From: Asticcacaulis sp. AC466
Lineage (GTDB): Bacteria; Pseudomonadota; Alphaproteobacteria; Caulobacterales; Caulobacteraceae
Assembly (NCBI RefSeq): GCF_000495815.1
Contig: NZ_AWGE01000013.1
Coordinates: 62,001 to 126,000, forward strand
Direction: 5' to 3'
Length of the DNA: 64,000 nt
The first letter of the stretch is position 1. Each line of letters opens with the position of its first letter. Both the position numbers and the translations under genes were made by a program. This document shows positions 8,533 to 16,515 of this stretch, piece by piece. The notes beneath the pieces were generated by a model that saw nothing but the letters and a program-made list of their open reading frames with translations, did no database searches and was not told the DNA's origin.

Positions 8533-8757
8533 TCAGTTCTGTTTAAAAAATTGGGCAATGAGTGAGTAGACATATACTACCGCCACGGTGATTGCTCCGC
8601 CGGCGAATATGGACATCATCTCGCGTCCAAATTCCGGAGCATATAACGAGGTTTCCCCGTCGGTGTATAGTTTATAGGCCAGCCCCAGCGCGATTAAAGC
8701 TGTAACGGCCAATACTAATTGCAGAAGGTATTTGAGTTTCCAATCAAACGTCTTCAT
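8533..8757 (-). CDS. Small two-pass membrane protein
   Basis: 74 residues from the ATG at 8757 (AGGGAGG upstream); an upstream GTG/ATG extension is not supported. There are two hydrophobic segments, about residues 10-28 (LLQLVLAVTALIALGLAY) and 48-68 (SIFAGGAITVAVVYVYSLIA). The family is unknown. It is convergent with the receiver gene and stands alone on its strand downstream of the S9 peptidase. Confidence 0.65.
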   Translation of the reverse strand: MKTFDWKLKYLLQLVLAVTALIALGLAYKLYTDGETSLYAPEFGREMMSIFAGGAITVAVVYVYSLIAQFFKQN

Positions 8758-8839
8758 AGGCAGCCTCCCTTCAAGTGTCAGCGCCATTTTTACCGCGCGA
8801 ACGTGCTCAGAACAGGCCCACACAGCGCAATTTGCCCTA

Positions 8840-10807
8840 TTACCCTGCGGGGTTATATTTTTCCAGAAACGCCAGCGCCGCTTTCATCATGTCTATGCGG
8901 GCGGAGCCGATGGTCTCCCAATGGTCCTGGCCCTTGTAGATGACGAACTCCACCGGCTTGCCCGCTGCCTTTAGCGCGCTTTCCATCTTCCGGCTTTGGC
9001 TGATCGGCACCACGGTGTCGTCGGTCCCGTGGATGAGGAGGATCGGGCAATAGGCATTCTCCGCCTGGCGGGCCGGCGAGATATCGTTGTAGAATTTCGG
9101 ATCACCCAGATATTGCTTCAGCGACAGTATCCGGGGGCTGTCGAAGGCTTGGGTTTTGCTGAGTTCGAAATCGAGCAGGCTTCGGGCATCGGAAACGCCG
9201 GCGATGGAAACCGCGCAATTATATATGCCCGGGTCGAGCGTGGCGCCGGCCAGAGCCGCGTAACCGCCATAGGAGGCGCCGAGGATCGCCACGCGTTTGG
9301 GATCGACAAGACCTAGCTGGACCAGATGGCGCACGCCGTCGCTGAGGTCGGTCTGCATCCTCTTGCCCCATTCGCCATAGCCGGCCTCGGCAAATGCGCT
9401 GCCATAGCCACCGGAGCCGCGGAAATTGGGTTGCAGCACGGCATAGCCGCGTGACGCCGATACCTGGGTCTGCCAGTCAAAATCACCATAATCACGCGCT
9501 TCCGGTCCGCCATGCGGCAGCACGATGAGCGGGAGGTTTTTGGCAGCCTTGCGCGGCGGCAAGGTCAGATAGCCATGAATGTCCAGGCCATCCGCCGCCT
9601 TGTAAGTGATTGGCTGTTTCTCGGTTATCCATTCCGGCGGCAGGTTCGTATAGTTGCGCGCCAGAACGGAGACCGCTCCGGTTGTGGCGTCCACGAAATA
9701 GTAGGTGCCGGCATCCGTGGCGCTTTCGCCGTAAAGGATCATCTGGCGCGGATCTTCGGCGAAGCCGGCGAAACGGATGCGGTACTTTTGCCCCATGACT
9801 TGCGGTAAAAGGCTCACCAGCTTTTTCATCAGCGGATCGAAATAGGTGTAGGTCACCCAGTCATCCGAATGGGAATAGCCGATCAACCGCGCGGTGCTCG
9901 GGTGGAATATCAGACTGGCAGATTTCGCGTCCCCGACATCGAGTGCCGGCTGGAGTACGCCATCCGCGCCGATCTCGTGATACTCACCCTTGAGCTCATC
10001 CTTGCTGAAATAGACAACAACGGAATTACCATCTCGCCCCAGACCTTCGAGAACAGGCATATTCAAGGGCTCGACCATTTTGTATATGCAGCTAAACCGG
10101 TTGGTCTTTCCGGGAATGCCGGTGTTGTAATACAGGCGCCATTCCTTGCTTATGTTATTGAACTCCGCATAGGCGATTGGAAAGCCTTCGGGTGTCAGCA
10201 CGAAGTTTTGCGTATCGTTGGTGCCTTCTACGATCAGGTGCCCGCGCGGCTTGTCCGGCGCGAAACTGAACAGGCAAAGGTTCGGCGGGGACATGCGGTA
10301 GCTTGACGCCGTGATCCGGTATTCTCCCTCAACCTTTATACGCTGCGCCCCTCCGACGACGATGTTGTAAAAGCCATCTTCCTTTGAAAACAGCGTCATG
10401 ACCTCGCGCGTATTGAGATTTACGCTGCGAACGAAAAGGAATTCCTGTTTATAGCCGACAAATTCCTTGATGATCGTGGTGCGCGAGTTCGTAATAACCA
10501 CATGCTCATTATCGGCCCAGAACAGATCGCGGATCTTGGCCGGCCCGATACCGATATAGTTGGGCTTATTCTCCGCGATTGTGAAATGGATCAGCACCTT
10601 GTTGTCGCCACTCTGGCTGATCATGGCGATGCGCTTGCCATCGGGGGATATGGCGATTTGATCGACCAGGGGCGGCGCGGCATAGGCTTCGACCGTCGGC
10701 AGCGGCGGCAGGTCGTCGGCGTGTGCGGCTACAGCCGGCAGCAGGCTGGCGGTCGTCGCCGCAGCGGAAAGGCGCAGCAGGCCACGCCGGTCGAGTTCGG
10801 ATGTCAT
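8840..10807 (-). CDS. S9 family (prolyl oligopeptidase-type) peptidase, Tat-exported
   Basis: 655 residues from ATG 10807, preceded by GAGGGGG. The N-terminus has twin arginines (DRRGLLRLS) and a hydrophobic run ending AVAAHA, a Tat signal. The first two thirds are a beta-propeller, the last third an alpha/beta hydrolase with nucleophile Ser512 in GASYGGY, Asp597 in HGTDDTVVP and His629 in GQDHWE. Such enzymes trim peptides, often Xaa-Pro or acyl-aminoacyl, in the periplasm. It stands alone; 37 possible extra residues upstream are not used because the Tat signal fixes the start. Confidence 0.92.
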   Translation of the reverse strand: MTSELDRRGLLRLSAAATTASLLPAVAAHADDLPPLPTVEAYAAPPLVDQIAISPDGKRIAMISQSGDNKVLIHFTIAENKPNYIGIGPAKIRDLFWADNEHVVITNSRTTIIKEFVGYKQEFLFVRSVNLNTREVMTLFSKEDGFYNIVVGGAQRIKVEGEYRITASSYRMSPPNLCLFSFAPDKPRGHLIVEGTNDTQNFVLTPEGFPIAYAEFNNISKEWRLYYNTGIPGKTNRFSCIYKMVEPLNMPVLEGLGRDGNSVVVYFSKDELKGEYHEIGADGVLQPALDVGDAKSASLIFHPSTARLIGYSHSDDWVTYTYFDPLMKKLVSLLPQVMGQKYRIRFAGFAEDPRQMILYGESATDAGTYYFVDATTGAVSVLARNYTNLPPEWITEKQPITYKAADGLDIHGYLTLPPRKAAKNLPLIVLPHGGPEARDYGDFDWQTQVSASRGYAVLQPNFRGSGGYGSAFAEAGYGEWGKRMQTDLSDGVRHLVQLGLVDPKRVAILGASYGGYAALAGATLDPGIYNCAVSIAGVSDARSLLDFELSKTQAFDSPRILSLKQYLGDPKFYNDISPARQAENAYCPILLIHGTDDTVVPISQSRKMESALKAAGKPVEFVIYKGQDHWETIGSARIDMMKAALAFLEKYNPAG

Positions 10808-10953
10808 GGAATGCCCCCTCAGCATGTTACCGCAATGATCTATAGCCGAGTCCGCTATTGGGCAAGCCATATCGATAATGGCGGAACTCTTGCGCCCGGT
10901 TCTGTTTTTCAGCGGCATCGCCCGCCAAGCCTTCGACCGCCTGCGCAGGGCCT

Positions 10954-11094
10954 ATGTTGAAGTCAGGTTATTCCGCAGACTACACCGTCAGCGACGAGGA
11001 ACTCGCCTGGCTCACCGAACGGGTAAAGCTGCTGCAAGAAGCCGTCGGCACCGTCTGCCAGGACCGCCTAAACCCGGCGCACCTCTCGGATTAG
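10954..11094 (+). CDS. Small ORF, uncertain
   Basis: 46 codons from ATG 10954 with host-like GC-rich third positions and a charged, helical sequence (DEELAWLTERVKLLQEAV). There is no good ribosome site, only CAGGG. It could be a real small protein or the tail of a decayed gene; I cannot recognise it. Confidence 0.25.
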   Translation: MLKSGYSADYTVSDEELAWLTERVKLLQEAVGTVCQDRLNPAHLSD

Positions 11095-11561
11095 TTTGTA
11101 AATACAAAGGGATATCGGCATCGCACCTCAACAAGCGCGCCATGCACCTCTCATCCGGCAAGCGCAAACCCCTTATTCTGCAAGGTTCCGAAGCCTAAAA
11201 CCACCCCAGCACCTCTCGCCCTTTTATCCTGCCTCTCACATAACCGGTAAAAATAGGCCGCAAACACCCTCATTTGCGGCCCATAGCGCGTCCAGATCGG
11301 AAGGCAAGATTTCGGCCCGTGAGAGACGCACCCGTCTCCATCCCAAAGCCTTACAGGCAAAGGGTTTTAGGCCGAAGAGTCTCCATAAAAAAGGCCAGAA
11401 CCTCCAGATTCCGGCGTTTTCGTATAAGTGAGAGACATAAAAAACGATGTGCAGACAAGGACTTAAGGCGCATCGGGAGACAAGCCTTTTATCTTGCCTT
11501 CACTCCGTTCCCATTTTGATCTCTTATCTGCTCACGCTAAAATTTAGGAAGCCTGAGCCGC
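11095..11561. other. Non-coding stretch with two hairpins
   Basis: 467 bases without a convincing gene. It contains a 9-bp perfect inverted repeat GGCCGCAAA/TTTGCGGCC (11256-11281, 8-base loop) and a 6-bp one, GAGACG/CGTCTC (11323-11338). Open frames here have poor codon use and no ribosome sites. The region follows a broken Rhs locus and looks like decayed DNA. Confidence 0.5.
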
Positions 11562-11900
11562 CTATTTTTCATAGCAAGCTTGTTTGACGAGGCTCCCATC
11601 ACGAAGCACATCGTAGGCCAAGCAAGAAGCTGTGCCATGCGCTGGCATTTTGATGACATCGCCTTGAGTGAAGGCTTTTTGGTGCAAAATCACCGTGATT
11701 TTATCAGTTGAGGCGGTAACCCTGGCACTAACATGCTTTGTGTCGAAGTGAGCTTGCTTCGCCTTTTTCAAAACGGCCAACAGGGCATTCAATTCTTCCG
11801 GGGAGATGATTTTGTTTTCAACCGCCTGAGCGAAAACAAAAGACGAGCAAATCAAGTTGACCGCCGTGGCCAAAATTATGAGCCTAATCAATTTACGCAT
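11562..11900 (-). CDS. Small secreted protein, candidate immunity protein of the Rhs toxin
   Basis: 112 residues from ATG 11900, with a signal peptide (MRKLIRLIILATAVNLICSS, cleavage after VFAQA). The mature part is about 87 residues, mixed alpha/beta, with two Cys near the C-terminus that may form a disulfide. Its start overlaps the toxin-domain stop by 13 bases, the usual arrangement for translationally coupled toxin-immunity pairs. I do not recognise the family. Periplasmic location would suit protection against an incoming Rhs toxin. Codon use and base composition are poorer in GC than the neighbours. Confidence 0.6.
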   Translation of the reverse strand: MRKLIRLIILATAVNLICSSFVFAQAVENKIISPEELNALLAVLKKAKQAHFDTKHVSARVTASTDKITVILHQKAFTQGDVIKMPAHGTASCLAYDVLRDGSLVKQACYEK

Positions 11901-12256
11901 TGCTTTAAGTCCTTGCTACCATTTCCACAAACGACAGGTTTTGCCACGTCGGGGTTGCCCTTTTTAACAACAGTCACCTGACCGCTACCGCTGTCATATT
12001 TTCTCACAGATCCGCCAGGGCCTGAAACGTAGGATTGATATCCCGGATTCGTCTTGCCAATATCGTTCGCATTCTCGACGTCCGGTCCGGAAAAATTATC
12101 TGAGTTGTATTGATCTTTGTCAGGGGTAGTGGGGACAATACCATCTTTAGTTTGCTTAGTGTACTGGCCGTGGCTGTGCCATTCGCTATCATCACTTCCC
12201 TTTTTGATGTCATGTCCGGCTACCGAAGTTTTATCGCCGCGATGGACCTCCGTCAC
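11888..12256 (-). pseudogene. Rhs C-terminal toxin domain, JAB/DUF4329-like, cut off from its Rhs core
   Basis: 122 residues are readable from a GTG at 12256. His27-x-His29 in EWHSHG and Ser56-x-x-Asp59 in FSGPD match the metal-binding pattern of JAB-fold (JAMM) peptidase toxins found at Rhs C-termini. The same frame continues upstream through TAG (12263-12265) and TAA (12281-12283) into a clear Rhs core, and the codons between (KGAFG, then YY before the GTG) look like the natural start of the toxin domain. So this is most likely one gene broken by two stops. Independent translation from the GTG is possible but has no good ribosome site. Confidence 0.6.
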
Positions 12257-12280
12257 GTAGTACTATCCAAAGGCGCCTTT

Positions 12281-12704
12281 TTAAATCTTAGCCGAGTATT
12301 CGTCACCATTTGACCTGGATTGGCTTCCATACTGAGTATCTGCTTGTACAGCCGATTCGTCTTTAGTATCGCACCCGCCCCACCAATGGCAATCAAGGCC
12401 TGTAGGATCGGTGTGGTTTATTGGATCACCGTGCACATAGGCGTAGAGATCGAGATCGTCTTTCGAGCCAACTGGGTCGGTTTGTAAGAACCGTCCGGCG
12501 ATAGGATCGTAGACGCGGGCCTTGTAGTCGTAGAGCTTGGCCTCCGGGATCATGATCTGGCCTGTATAGCGGAAGCGCTCACCCGACCAGCTATCGACAT
12601 TGTTGGCATCCTTGGGCTCGCCATAGGGGCCGTACTTGTAGAAATTGGTGAGGTTAGCGCTCATATCGGGCGTGGCGATCGTTTTCCCTAAACCGCTTAC
12701 GACT
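12281..12704 (-). pseudogene. Rhs/YD-repeat core fragment
   Basis: Minus-strand frame with the Rhs core hallmark: YGPYGEP, then RYTGQ, YDYKARVYDPIAGRFLQTDPVG and LYAYVHGDPINHTDPTGL. Only about 140 codons remain; the frame runs from just after a TAA at 12704-12706 to the stop at 12281-12283. Full Rhs proteins have more than 1,000 residues, so the 5' part is gone. This part normally forms the shell end where the toxin is released. It is in the same frame as the toxin domain downstream. Confidence 0.85.
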
Positions 12705-12808
12705 TAAGTCGGACTTACGGGATCTTTGCCGAAGCGCTGTCGTTCCGGCATTCCGATCTTGCGCGACCTCAGCCTAACTCGATGCCTATGCAATAGTTGA
12801 GAGTCCCG

Positions 12809-12988
12809 ATGGCGTCCGCGAAATCCCCCTCCCAGAACCCGTTCGATACCAATATTGACGGCCTGCCCACCCTGGTGGAGCAGATGCTGTTGCACGCCGA
12901 CACATCCGATCGACTGGAACCCGCTATCGATCTGGCGCTGTTTCTGGCCCGCAGCCGCGCCGGGAAGCATGGCGTGTCAAGGGTCTGA
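12809..12988 (+). CDS. Small hypothetical protein
   Basis: 59 residues from ATG 12809, with GAGAG seven bases upstream; a TTG twelve bases earlier is the alternative. The second half (LVEQMLLHADTSDRLEPAI) is amphipathic helix and codon use is host-like. No family recognised. It converges on the small last gene of the azole-peptide cluster. Confidence 0.45.
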   Translation: MASAKSPSQNPFDTNIDGLPTLVEQMLLHADTSDRLEPAIDLALFLARSRAGKHGVSRV

Positions 12989-12996
12989 CAGGGCGC

Positions 12997-13197
12997 TCAG
13001 GCTGCCCCCTTATTTCCCGCTTCCGTCATATGACGCGCCACATACAGCCGCAGGCATTCGTCGCGCGCATTCAACACGATTTCCGCCAGCGCGAAGCGCT
13101 TGTCGTCTTCCGCCAGTTTGATGGTGTGATCCAGCATTTCGATGATCGTGCGATCAGCCTTTTCTTCCGTCTTCACTCTGTTCTCCATTGACATCAT
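12997..13197 (-). CDS. Small helical protein at the end of the TOMM operon
   Basis: 66 residues; the start ATG at 13197 directly follows the TGA of the dehydrogenase gene (starts at 13194 or 13188 are also possible). It is all helical and charged (ADRTIIEMLDHTIKLAEDDKRF), with no signal or membrane segment. The tight junction makes it part of the TOMM transcript and probably translated by coupling. It could be an immunity or assembly factor for the peptide pathway, or an unrelated housekeeping small protein. No family recognised. Confidence 0.65.
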   Translation of the reverse strand: MMSMENRVKTEEKADRTIIEMLDHTIKLAEDDKRFALAEIVLNARDECLRLYVARHMTEAGNKGAA

Positions 13198-14010
13198 TCA
13201 ATTGGTATCTGTGTTGCCGCCCAAAAGGATGACGGCCATGACGGGTTCGCCCAGCGGGTCCACGCCCAGCAAATCCTCGAGCTCCGCATCGAAGTAGGAG
13301 CCGTAACCGAGCGCAGGCAGTCCGAGGGCAGCCGCCGCCAGCAGCAGGTTCTGGCTAAGGTGTCCGGCTTCCAGAGCGGCGAAGCGGTAGCCGCGCCCGC
13401 CATACTTGCCTGTGGTGCGCGCCAGTTCCGCCGTGATGACCAGGGCGCACGGGTCCGATAGTCCCGAAGGCGCCGCTTCGACCGAGGCAAAGGGGCGCAC
13501 GGGCTGGCCATAGTCGACCAGGCAATGGCGGCGCGCGTCGTAGCGGTAGGGCGGCGCATCCGGCCGGATGACATACAGTTCGCATGGATAAAGCGCACCG
13601 GCGGATGGGTAGGGGCGGTGGTGAAACACCGCATCCGGGGCCGCGGCGGGCGTGACGACGCGGTTGGCGCGGACCGCCATGTGCAGGATCGCCGACACTT
13701 GCGCCAGTTCCACTCCGCCGGCCAAGGCGTCACGCCGGGCCGAGCGCCGGTTCTGCAATGCGGCGGCCAGGCTCATGTCGGGCAGGACCGCCTCCGGCAA
13801 GGCGATAAGGATATCTGCAGCGGTCGGGCTGCGCAGCGTGGTGGCGGCCCTCAGGCAGGCCGGGTCGTGCAGGAAACGGGCGATCTGGCGCGCCCGCCTC
13901 GGCATGGTGGCGCGATGAAAGCGCGTCAGCTCATGCGCGGTTTCCAGCGCTTCGCAGACCTCGGCGTCGGGATCGAAAGAGGGATGATGAAAGGAAATGG
14001 CGCTCGACAT
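13198..14010 (-). CDS. SagB-type azoline dehydrogenase (TOMM pathway)
   Basis: 270 residues from ATG 14010, 17 bases after the YcaO gene. This nitroreductase-fold, FMN-dependent enzyme family oxidises thiazolines/oxazolines to aromatic azoles. Visible motifs: the FMN-contact segment NRRSARR (about 87-93), YPSAGALYPCELYV (about 134-147), and GKYGGRGYR at 201-209. Lys202 and Tyr203 match the catalytic KY pair described for TOMM dehydrogenases. LLAAAALGLPALGYGSY follows, as in the family. It lies third in the operon after the leader-binding and cyclodehydratase genes. The presence of an intact KY pair predicts aromatic thiazoles rather than thiazolines in the product. Confidence 0.92.
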   Translation of the reverse strand: MSSAISFHHPSFDPDAEVCEALETAHELTRFHRATMPRRARQIARFLHDPACLRAATTLRSPTAADILIALPEAVLPDMSLAAALQNRRSARRDALAGGVELAQVSAILHMAVRANRVVTPAAAPDAVFHHRPYPSAGALYPCELYVIRPDAPPYRYDARRHCLVDYGQPVRPFASVEAAPSGLSDPCALVITAELARTTGKYGGRGYRFAALEAGHLSQNLLLAAAALGLPALGYGSYFDAELEDLLGVDPLGEPVMAVILLGGNTDTN

Positions 14011-14027
14011 GGTGTTGGGCGGGGCGG

Positions 14028-15326
14028 TTACGGAAACGGATGTGGATCGGGGTTGGTGTCGTGGCCGATGACGCCCCACTGCGTGCGCCATTCGTTGAGG
14101 CGGCGCGCATCGGGCGCCAGGGTGCATGCCGGGCCGAACACAAGCGGTTGCAGACCGGGGGCGAGGACCCGCACCACATGCAGGTTGAGGTTGGCGATAT
14201 CGACCGTGGTCAAATCGACGGCAGCGGGGCTGAAGCCTGCCTGTCCCATGGCGGCGGCGATGTCACCCGATGTGACATGGCCTCGTTCGGCGCTCAGCAG
14301 GTGAACCAGCGATACGGTTTCCTCGGAAGAGAAGAGGCGGTTGACGATCTGAAACCGGTCGGGCTCCAGGTAATAGAGCAGGTGATCGGTCGTCGATGTG
14401 ATGTCGGCGGCGCTGTTGAGCTTGCGTTTGCCGGCGTTCCGGTTGCCCGAGGTCCAGCTATGCAGGCCTTCGGTAACGGCTTTTTCGACGGCGCGCAGAA
14501 TGAAGGGCGAAGCGGCTGCGGCGACGACACCGCGACCGTCGGCGTTCTGCACCACGCTTGCGACGACGTGCACCCCAAAGGCTTGCGCCAGATAGTAGAG
14601 ACGGACATTGAGCCGCCTGTTGCGCAACGCCACCTGGACCGGCATATCCAGCCGCTCGATCGCGCCGGTGACCAGCAGTCGCGGCGCCTGACGGGATAAC
14701 AGCCAGTTCGATGCGAATACGTCGCGTTCGATCACTTCGCACAGGGCACTCAGAGACGCGCCTTCGAAGCTGCTGCCGCAGGCCAGGCCGGTGGAGTCAT
14801 TCTGGCCGATGCTTTCCTCTTCGTCCCGGCGGGCATAGCCTAGAAAGGTGAGGGCCGCCGGCACCAGCACGGGCCGGGATGACACCATGTCGCGTCCCTT
14901 GACCCAACCACGCCGTACCCCCGGATTGAAGAGGCGGACTTCGGCGCGCCCGACATGGATCAGACGGCGCAGGTTGATCGCAGTGTTCCCCAATTCATTG
15001 GCGGTGGCGAACTGGATCTTATCATCCCAGTAGATCGAGGCGGCATAGCGTTCCAGCGCTTCGCCTATGGCTGCCCAGCAGGCGCTTTCGCGCGAAAACG
15101 CTGCCCCGGTGCCACGTTCCGTGGTCTTAAGTGTCGTCGGTGCATTGCCGCGATAATAGGTGGGCGGCGAGACCAGGGCATGCATGAGAACGAGCCCGCT
15201 CCCTTCGCCGGGCGCCAGCGGCTCCTCGACCAAACTGTTGATCAGCCCCTGGCGCGGATTGAGCGATTGGTCGATCACACCCAACAATTCGCGCGAGAAC
15301 CCGCGTATGGCGTGCCTCAGGCCCAT
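14028..15326 (-). CDS. YcaO-domain cyclodehydratase (TOMM D protein, SagD-like)
   Basis: 432 residues from ATG 15326, which overlaps the upstream gene's end by 10 bases. YcaO enzymes use ATP to activate a peptide amide and close Cys, Ser or Thr side chains into azoline rings. The ATP/Mg motifs are visible: GEALERY (88-94) and ALCEVIERD (194-202), with STGLACG between. The protein ends PDPHPFP, the Pro-rich tail that marks azoline-forming YcaO proteins and is needed for catalysis in characterised members. It works with the E1-like protein encoded just upstream, which delivers the precursor. Frames upstream of 15326 in this phase belong to the neighbour. Confidence 0.95.
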   Translation of the reverse strand: MGLRHAIRGFSRELLGVIDQSLNPRQGLINSLVEEPLAPGEGSGLVLMHALVSPPTYYRGNAPTTLKTTERGTGAAFSRESACWAAIGEALERYAASIYWDDKIQFATANELGNTAINLRRLIHVGRAEVRLFNPGVRRGWVKGRDMVSSRPVLVPAALTFLGYARRDEEESIGQNDSTGLACGSSFEGASLSALCEVIERDVFASNWLLSRQAPRLLVTGAIERLDMPVQVALRNRRLNVRLYYLAQAFGVHVVASVVQNADGRGVVAAAASPFILRAVEKAVTEGLHSWTSGNRNAGKRKLNSAADITSTTDHLLYYLEPDRFQIVNRLFSSEETVSLVHLLSAERGHVTSGDIAAAMGQAGFSPAAVDLTTVDIANLNLHVVRVLAPGLQPLVFGPACTLAPDARRLNEWRTQWGVIGHDTNPDPHPFP

Positions 15327-16189
15327 GCGGCGATCCCGCAACTGGGGCAACGGGGGAGGCGGGATACCCGGCTGCCGGATAGGTCGGCGGTCAGGATGTC
15401 GAACCGCCAGGCCATGCCGACATCGGTATCGATATGTGCGCCAAGCGCCCAGCGCAGGATTTCGGCGCTGGCCATGACCGCCGCCAGATCGGCAAGACTG
15501 AGGCTGGCCGACAGCCGACGGCCCGCTGTGGTCAGTATGGGGGTGGTGGAGCGAGTGGCCGCCTGTTCGCGATGGTAGCGGCATTCCAGGCAGCCTGTCG
15601 CGCCGGGCAAGGACATAGGCCCCCAGTTGACGCAGGCGCGGTCAAGCCAGACGGGCAGAAACGGACGCTTTGCGGCACTCGCGGCGGCGTTGGCGCTGCG
15701 CAGGCAGTCGAGGTCGGCGGTATCGGAAACGGCGACATGGCATCCGGCGCCGTCCGCCCTGTCCGCCACGGGGAAGCCATTCAGCGCCAGCTTTTCCCGC
15801 AGTCGTGTCGCCAGCACGCCCGCACCGTCAATATAGATGGCGGGCAGGATCGTCTCGACCGCGCCACCGTAATGACGCAGCCAGTCGGCTAGCACGTCTG
15901 TATGCGGTGTAACGTCCCGCTGTGATGGCGCCGGCTCCCGGGTCAGAACCCGCCGGTCGGTCAAAACACGGACCAGTTCGGTGACCGCCGTCTTTTCCGC
16001 GTCGCTGTGGCTGGCGTCGGCGAGGGCGTCGTCCGTCACACCCTGGCGACATTGGTCAGTGACGCGCCGGACCAAGCCAAAGGGATCGGACAGGGGGAGA
16101 TCGCCATGCGGCGTCAGGAAGCGGACAATGCCGTTGTCCTGAACGACAACATCGACAGCCGGGTCAATATGAATCGTGCCTTCTGACAT
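15317..16189 (-). CDS. TOMM leader-binding E1-like protein (SagC/ocin-ThiF-like)
   Basis: 290 residues from ATG 16189 behind AGGAAGGA. The first 90 residues fit the small winged-helix peptide-binding (RRE-type) region. A degenerate E1/ThiF fold follows, with IDGAGVLATRL replacing the nucleotide-binding glycines. Two CxxC pairs, C200/C203 and C281/C284, would hold a structural zinc. The protein is shorter than the usual fused versions but has the same layout. It would bind the leader of the 29-residue precursor and present it to the YcaO enzyme. It overlaps the YcaO gene by 10 bases, and the precursor gene lies 81 bases upstream. Confidence 0.85.
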   Translation of the reverse strand: MSEGTIHIDPAVDVVVQDNGIVRFLTPHGDLPLSDPFGLVRRVTDQCRQGVTDDALADASHSDAEKTAVTELVRVLTDRRVLTREPAPSQRDVTPHTDVLADWLRHYGGAVETILPAIYIDGAGVLATRLREKLALNGFPVADRADGAGCHVAVSDTADLDCLRSANAAASAAKRPFLPVWLDRACVNWGPMSLPGATGCLECRYHREQAATRSTTPILTTAGRRLSASLSLADLAAVMASAEILRWALGAHIDTDVGMAWRFDILTADLSGSRVSRLPRCPSCGIAAWA

Positions 16190-16270
16190 GACGTTTCCTT
16201 CCTAAGGTAAGGACGCCTCCGATTTGACAGCGTCGGCGCCCCAATTCTCTTACCTGTTTCGCAAACCGAT

Positions 16271-16360
16271 CTAGATGAAGCAGCAGCAGCACATTTCGGG
16301 ACCGGACAGCAGCAGGTCCGGAAGGTCGGTCGGTTCGGAAAGGATTTCGAAGAAGGCCAT
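16271..16360 (-). CDS. TOMM precursor peptide, 29 residues, core CCCCFI
   Basis: ATG at 16360 with GAGGAG seven bases upstream, TAG at 16271-16273. The 23-residue leader is acidic and hydrophobic, containing FEILSEP and DLPDLLLSG, and ends GPEM. The core is four consecutive Cys (codons TGC x4), then Phe and Ile. It lies directly upstream of the leader-binding, YcaO and dehydrogenase genes on the same strand, as expected for an azole-peptide precursor. The core has no Ser or Thr, so rings can only form at Cys. It is among the smallest conceivable TOMM substrates. The translation is seen directly; the role follows from context. Confidence 0.88.
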   Translation of the reverse strand: MAFFEILSEPTDLPDLLLSGPEMCCCCFI

Positions 16361-16403
16361 GTCGTGTCTCCTCAGGGAAAGCCGCCATAGGTGCGGCATA
16401 CGA

Positions 16404-16431
16404 ATGCTACAGACTCTGAGTCACTTTTCAA
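16404..16431 (-). promoter_or_regulatory. Predicted promoter of the TOMM operon
   Basis: On the minus strand TTGAAA (16426-16431) and TAGCAT (16404-16409) are 16 bases apart, giving a start near 16397 and a short leader to the precursor ATG. A 5+1+5 palindrome GACTC/GAGTC (16412-16422) lies in the spacer. Sequence match only. Confidence 0.4.
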
Positions 16432-16436
16432 GCGTA

Positions 16437-16459
16437 ATAACTTACAACATGTAAGTTAT
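16437..16459. promoter_or_regulatory. Inverted-repeat operator upstream of the precursor gene
   Basis: Perfect 9-bp arms ATAACTTAC (16437-16445) and GTAAGTTAT (16451-16459) around AACAT. It sits just upstream of the predicted -35 and downstream of the winged-helix regulator gene. Arms of this length fit a dimeric winged-helix protein, so the regulator at 16516-16848 is the obvious candidate. Confidence 0.6.
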
Positions 16460-16515
16460 GCTGTGTTATTGTACCGTAATATTGAAAATATAATTGATTT
16501 ATATGGGTAAAAAAA

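Noticed and set aside
12704..12970. 88-residue minus-strand frame upstream of the Rhs fragment
   Set aside because: Gln/Arg-rich antisense of the small plus-strand gene at 12809-12988; no Rhs-like motifs.
16190..16270. Attenuator or second precursor between the precursor and the leader-binding gene
   Set aside because: Only a weak GACGC/GCGTC stem is present and no second Cys-rich frame exists.
16164..16388. 74-residue minus-strand frame overlapping the precursor peptide
   Set aside because: Different phase from the precursor, Arg-rich shadow composition, no ribosome site; the short Cys-rich frame has the proper GAGGAG.
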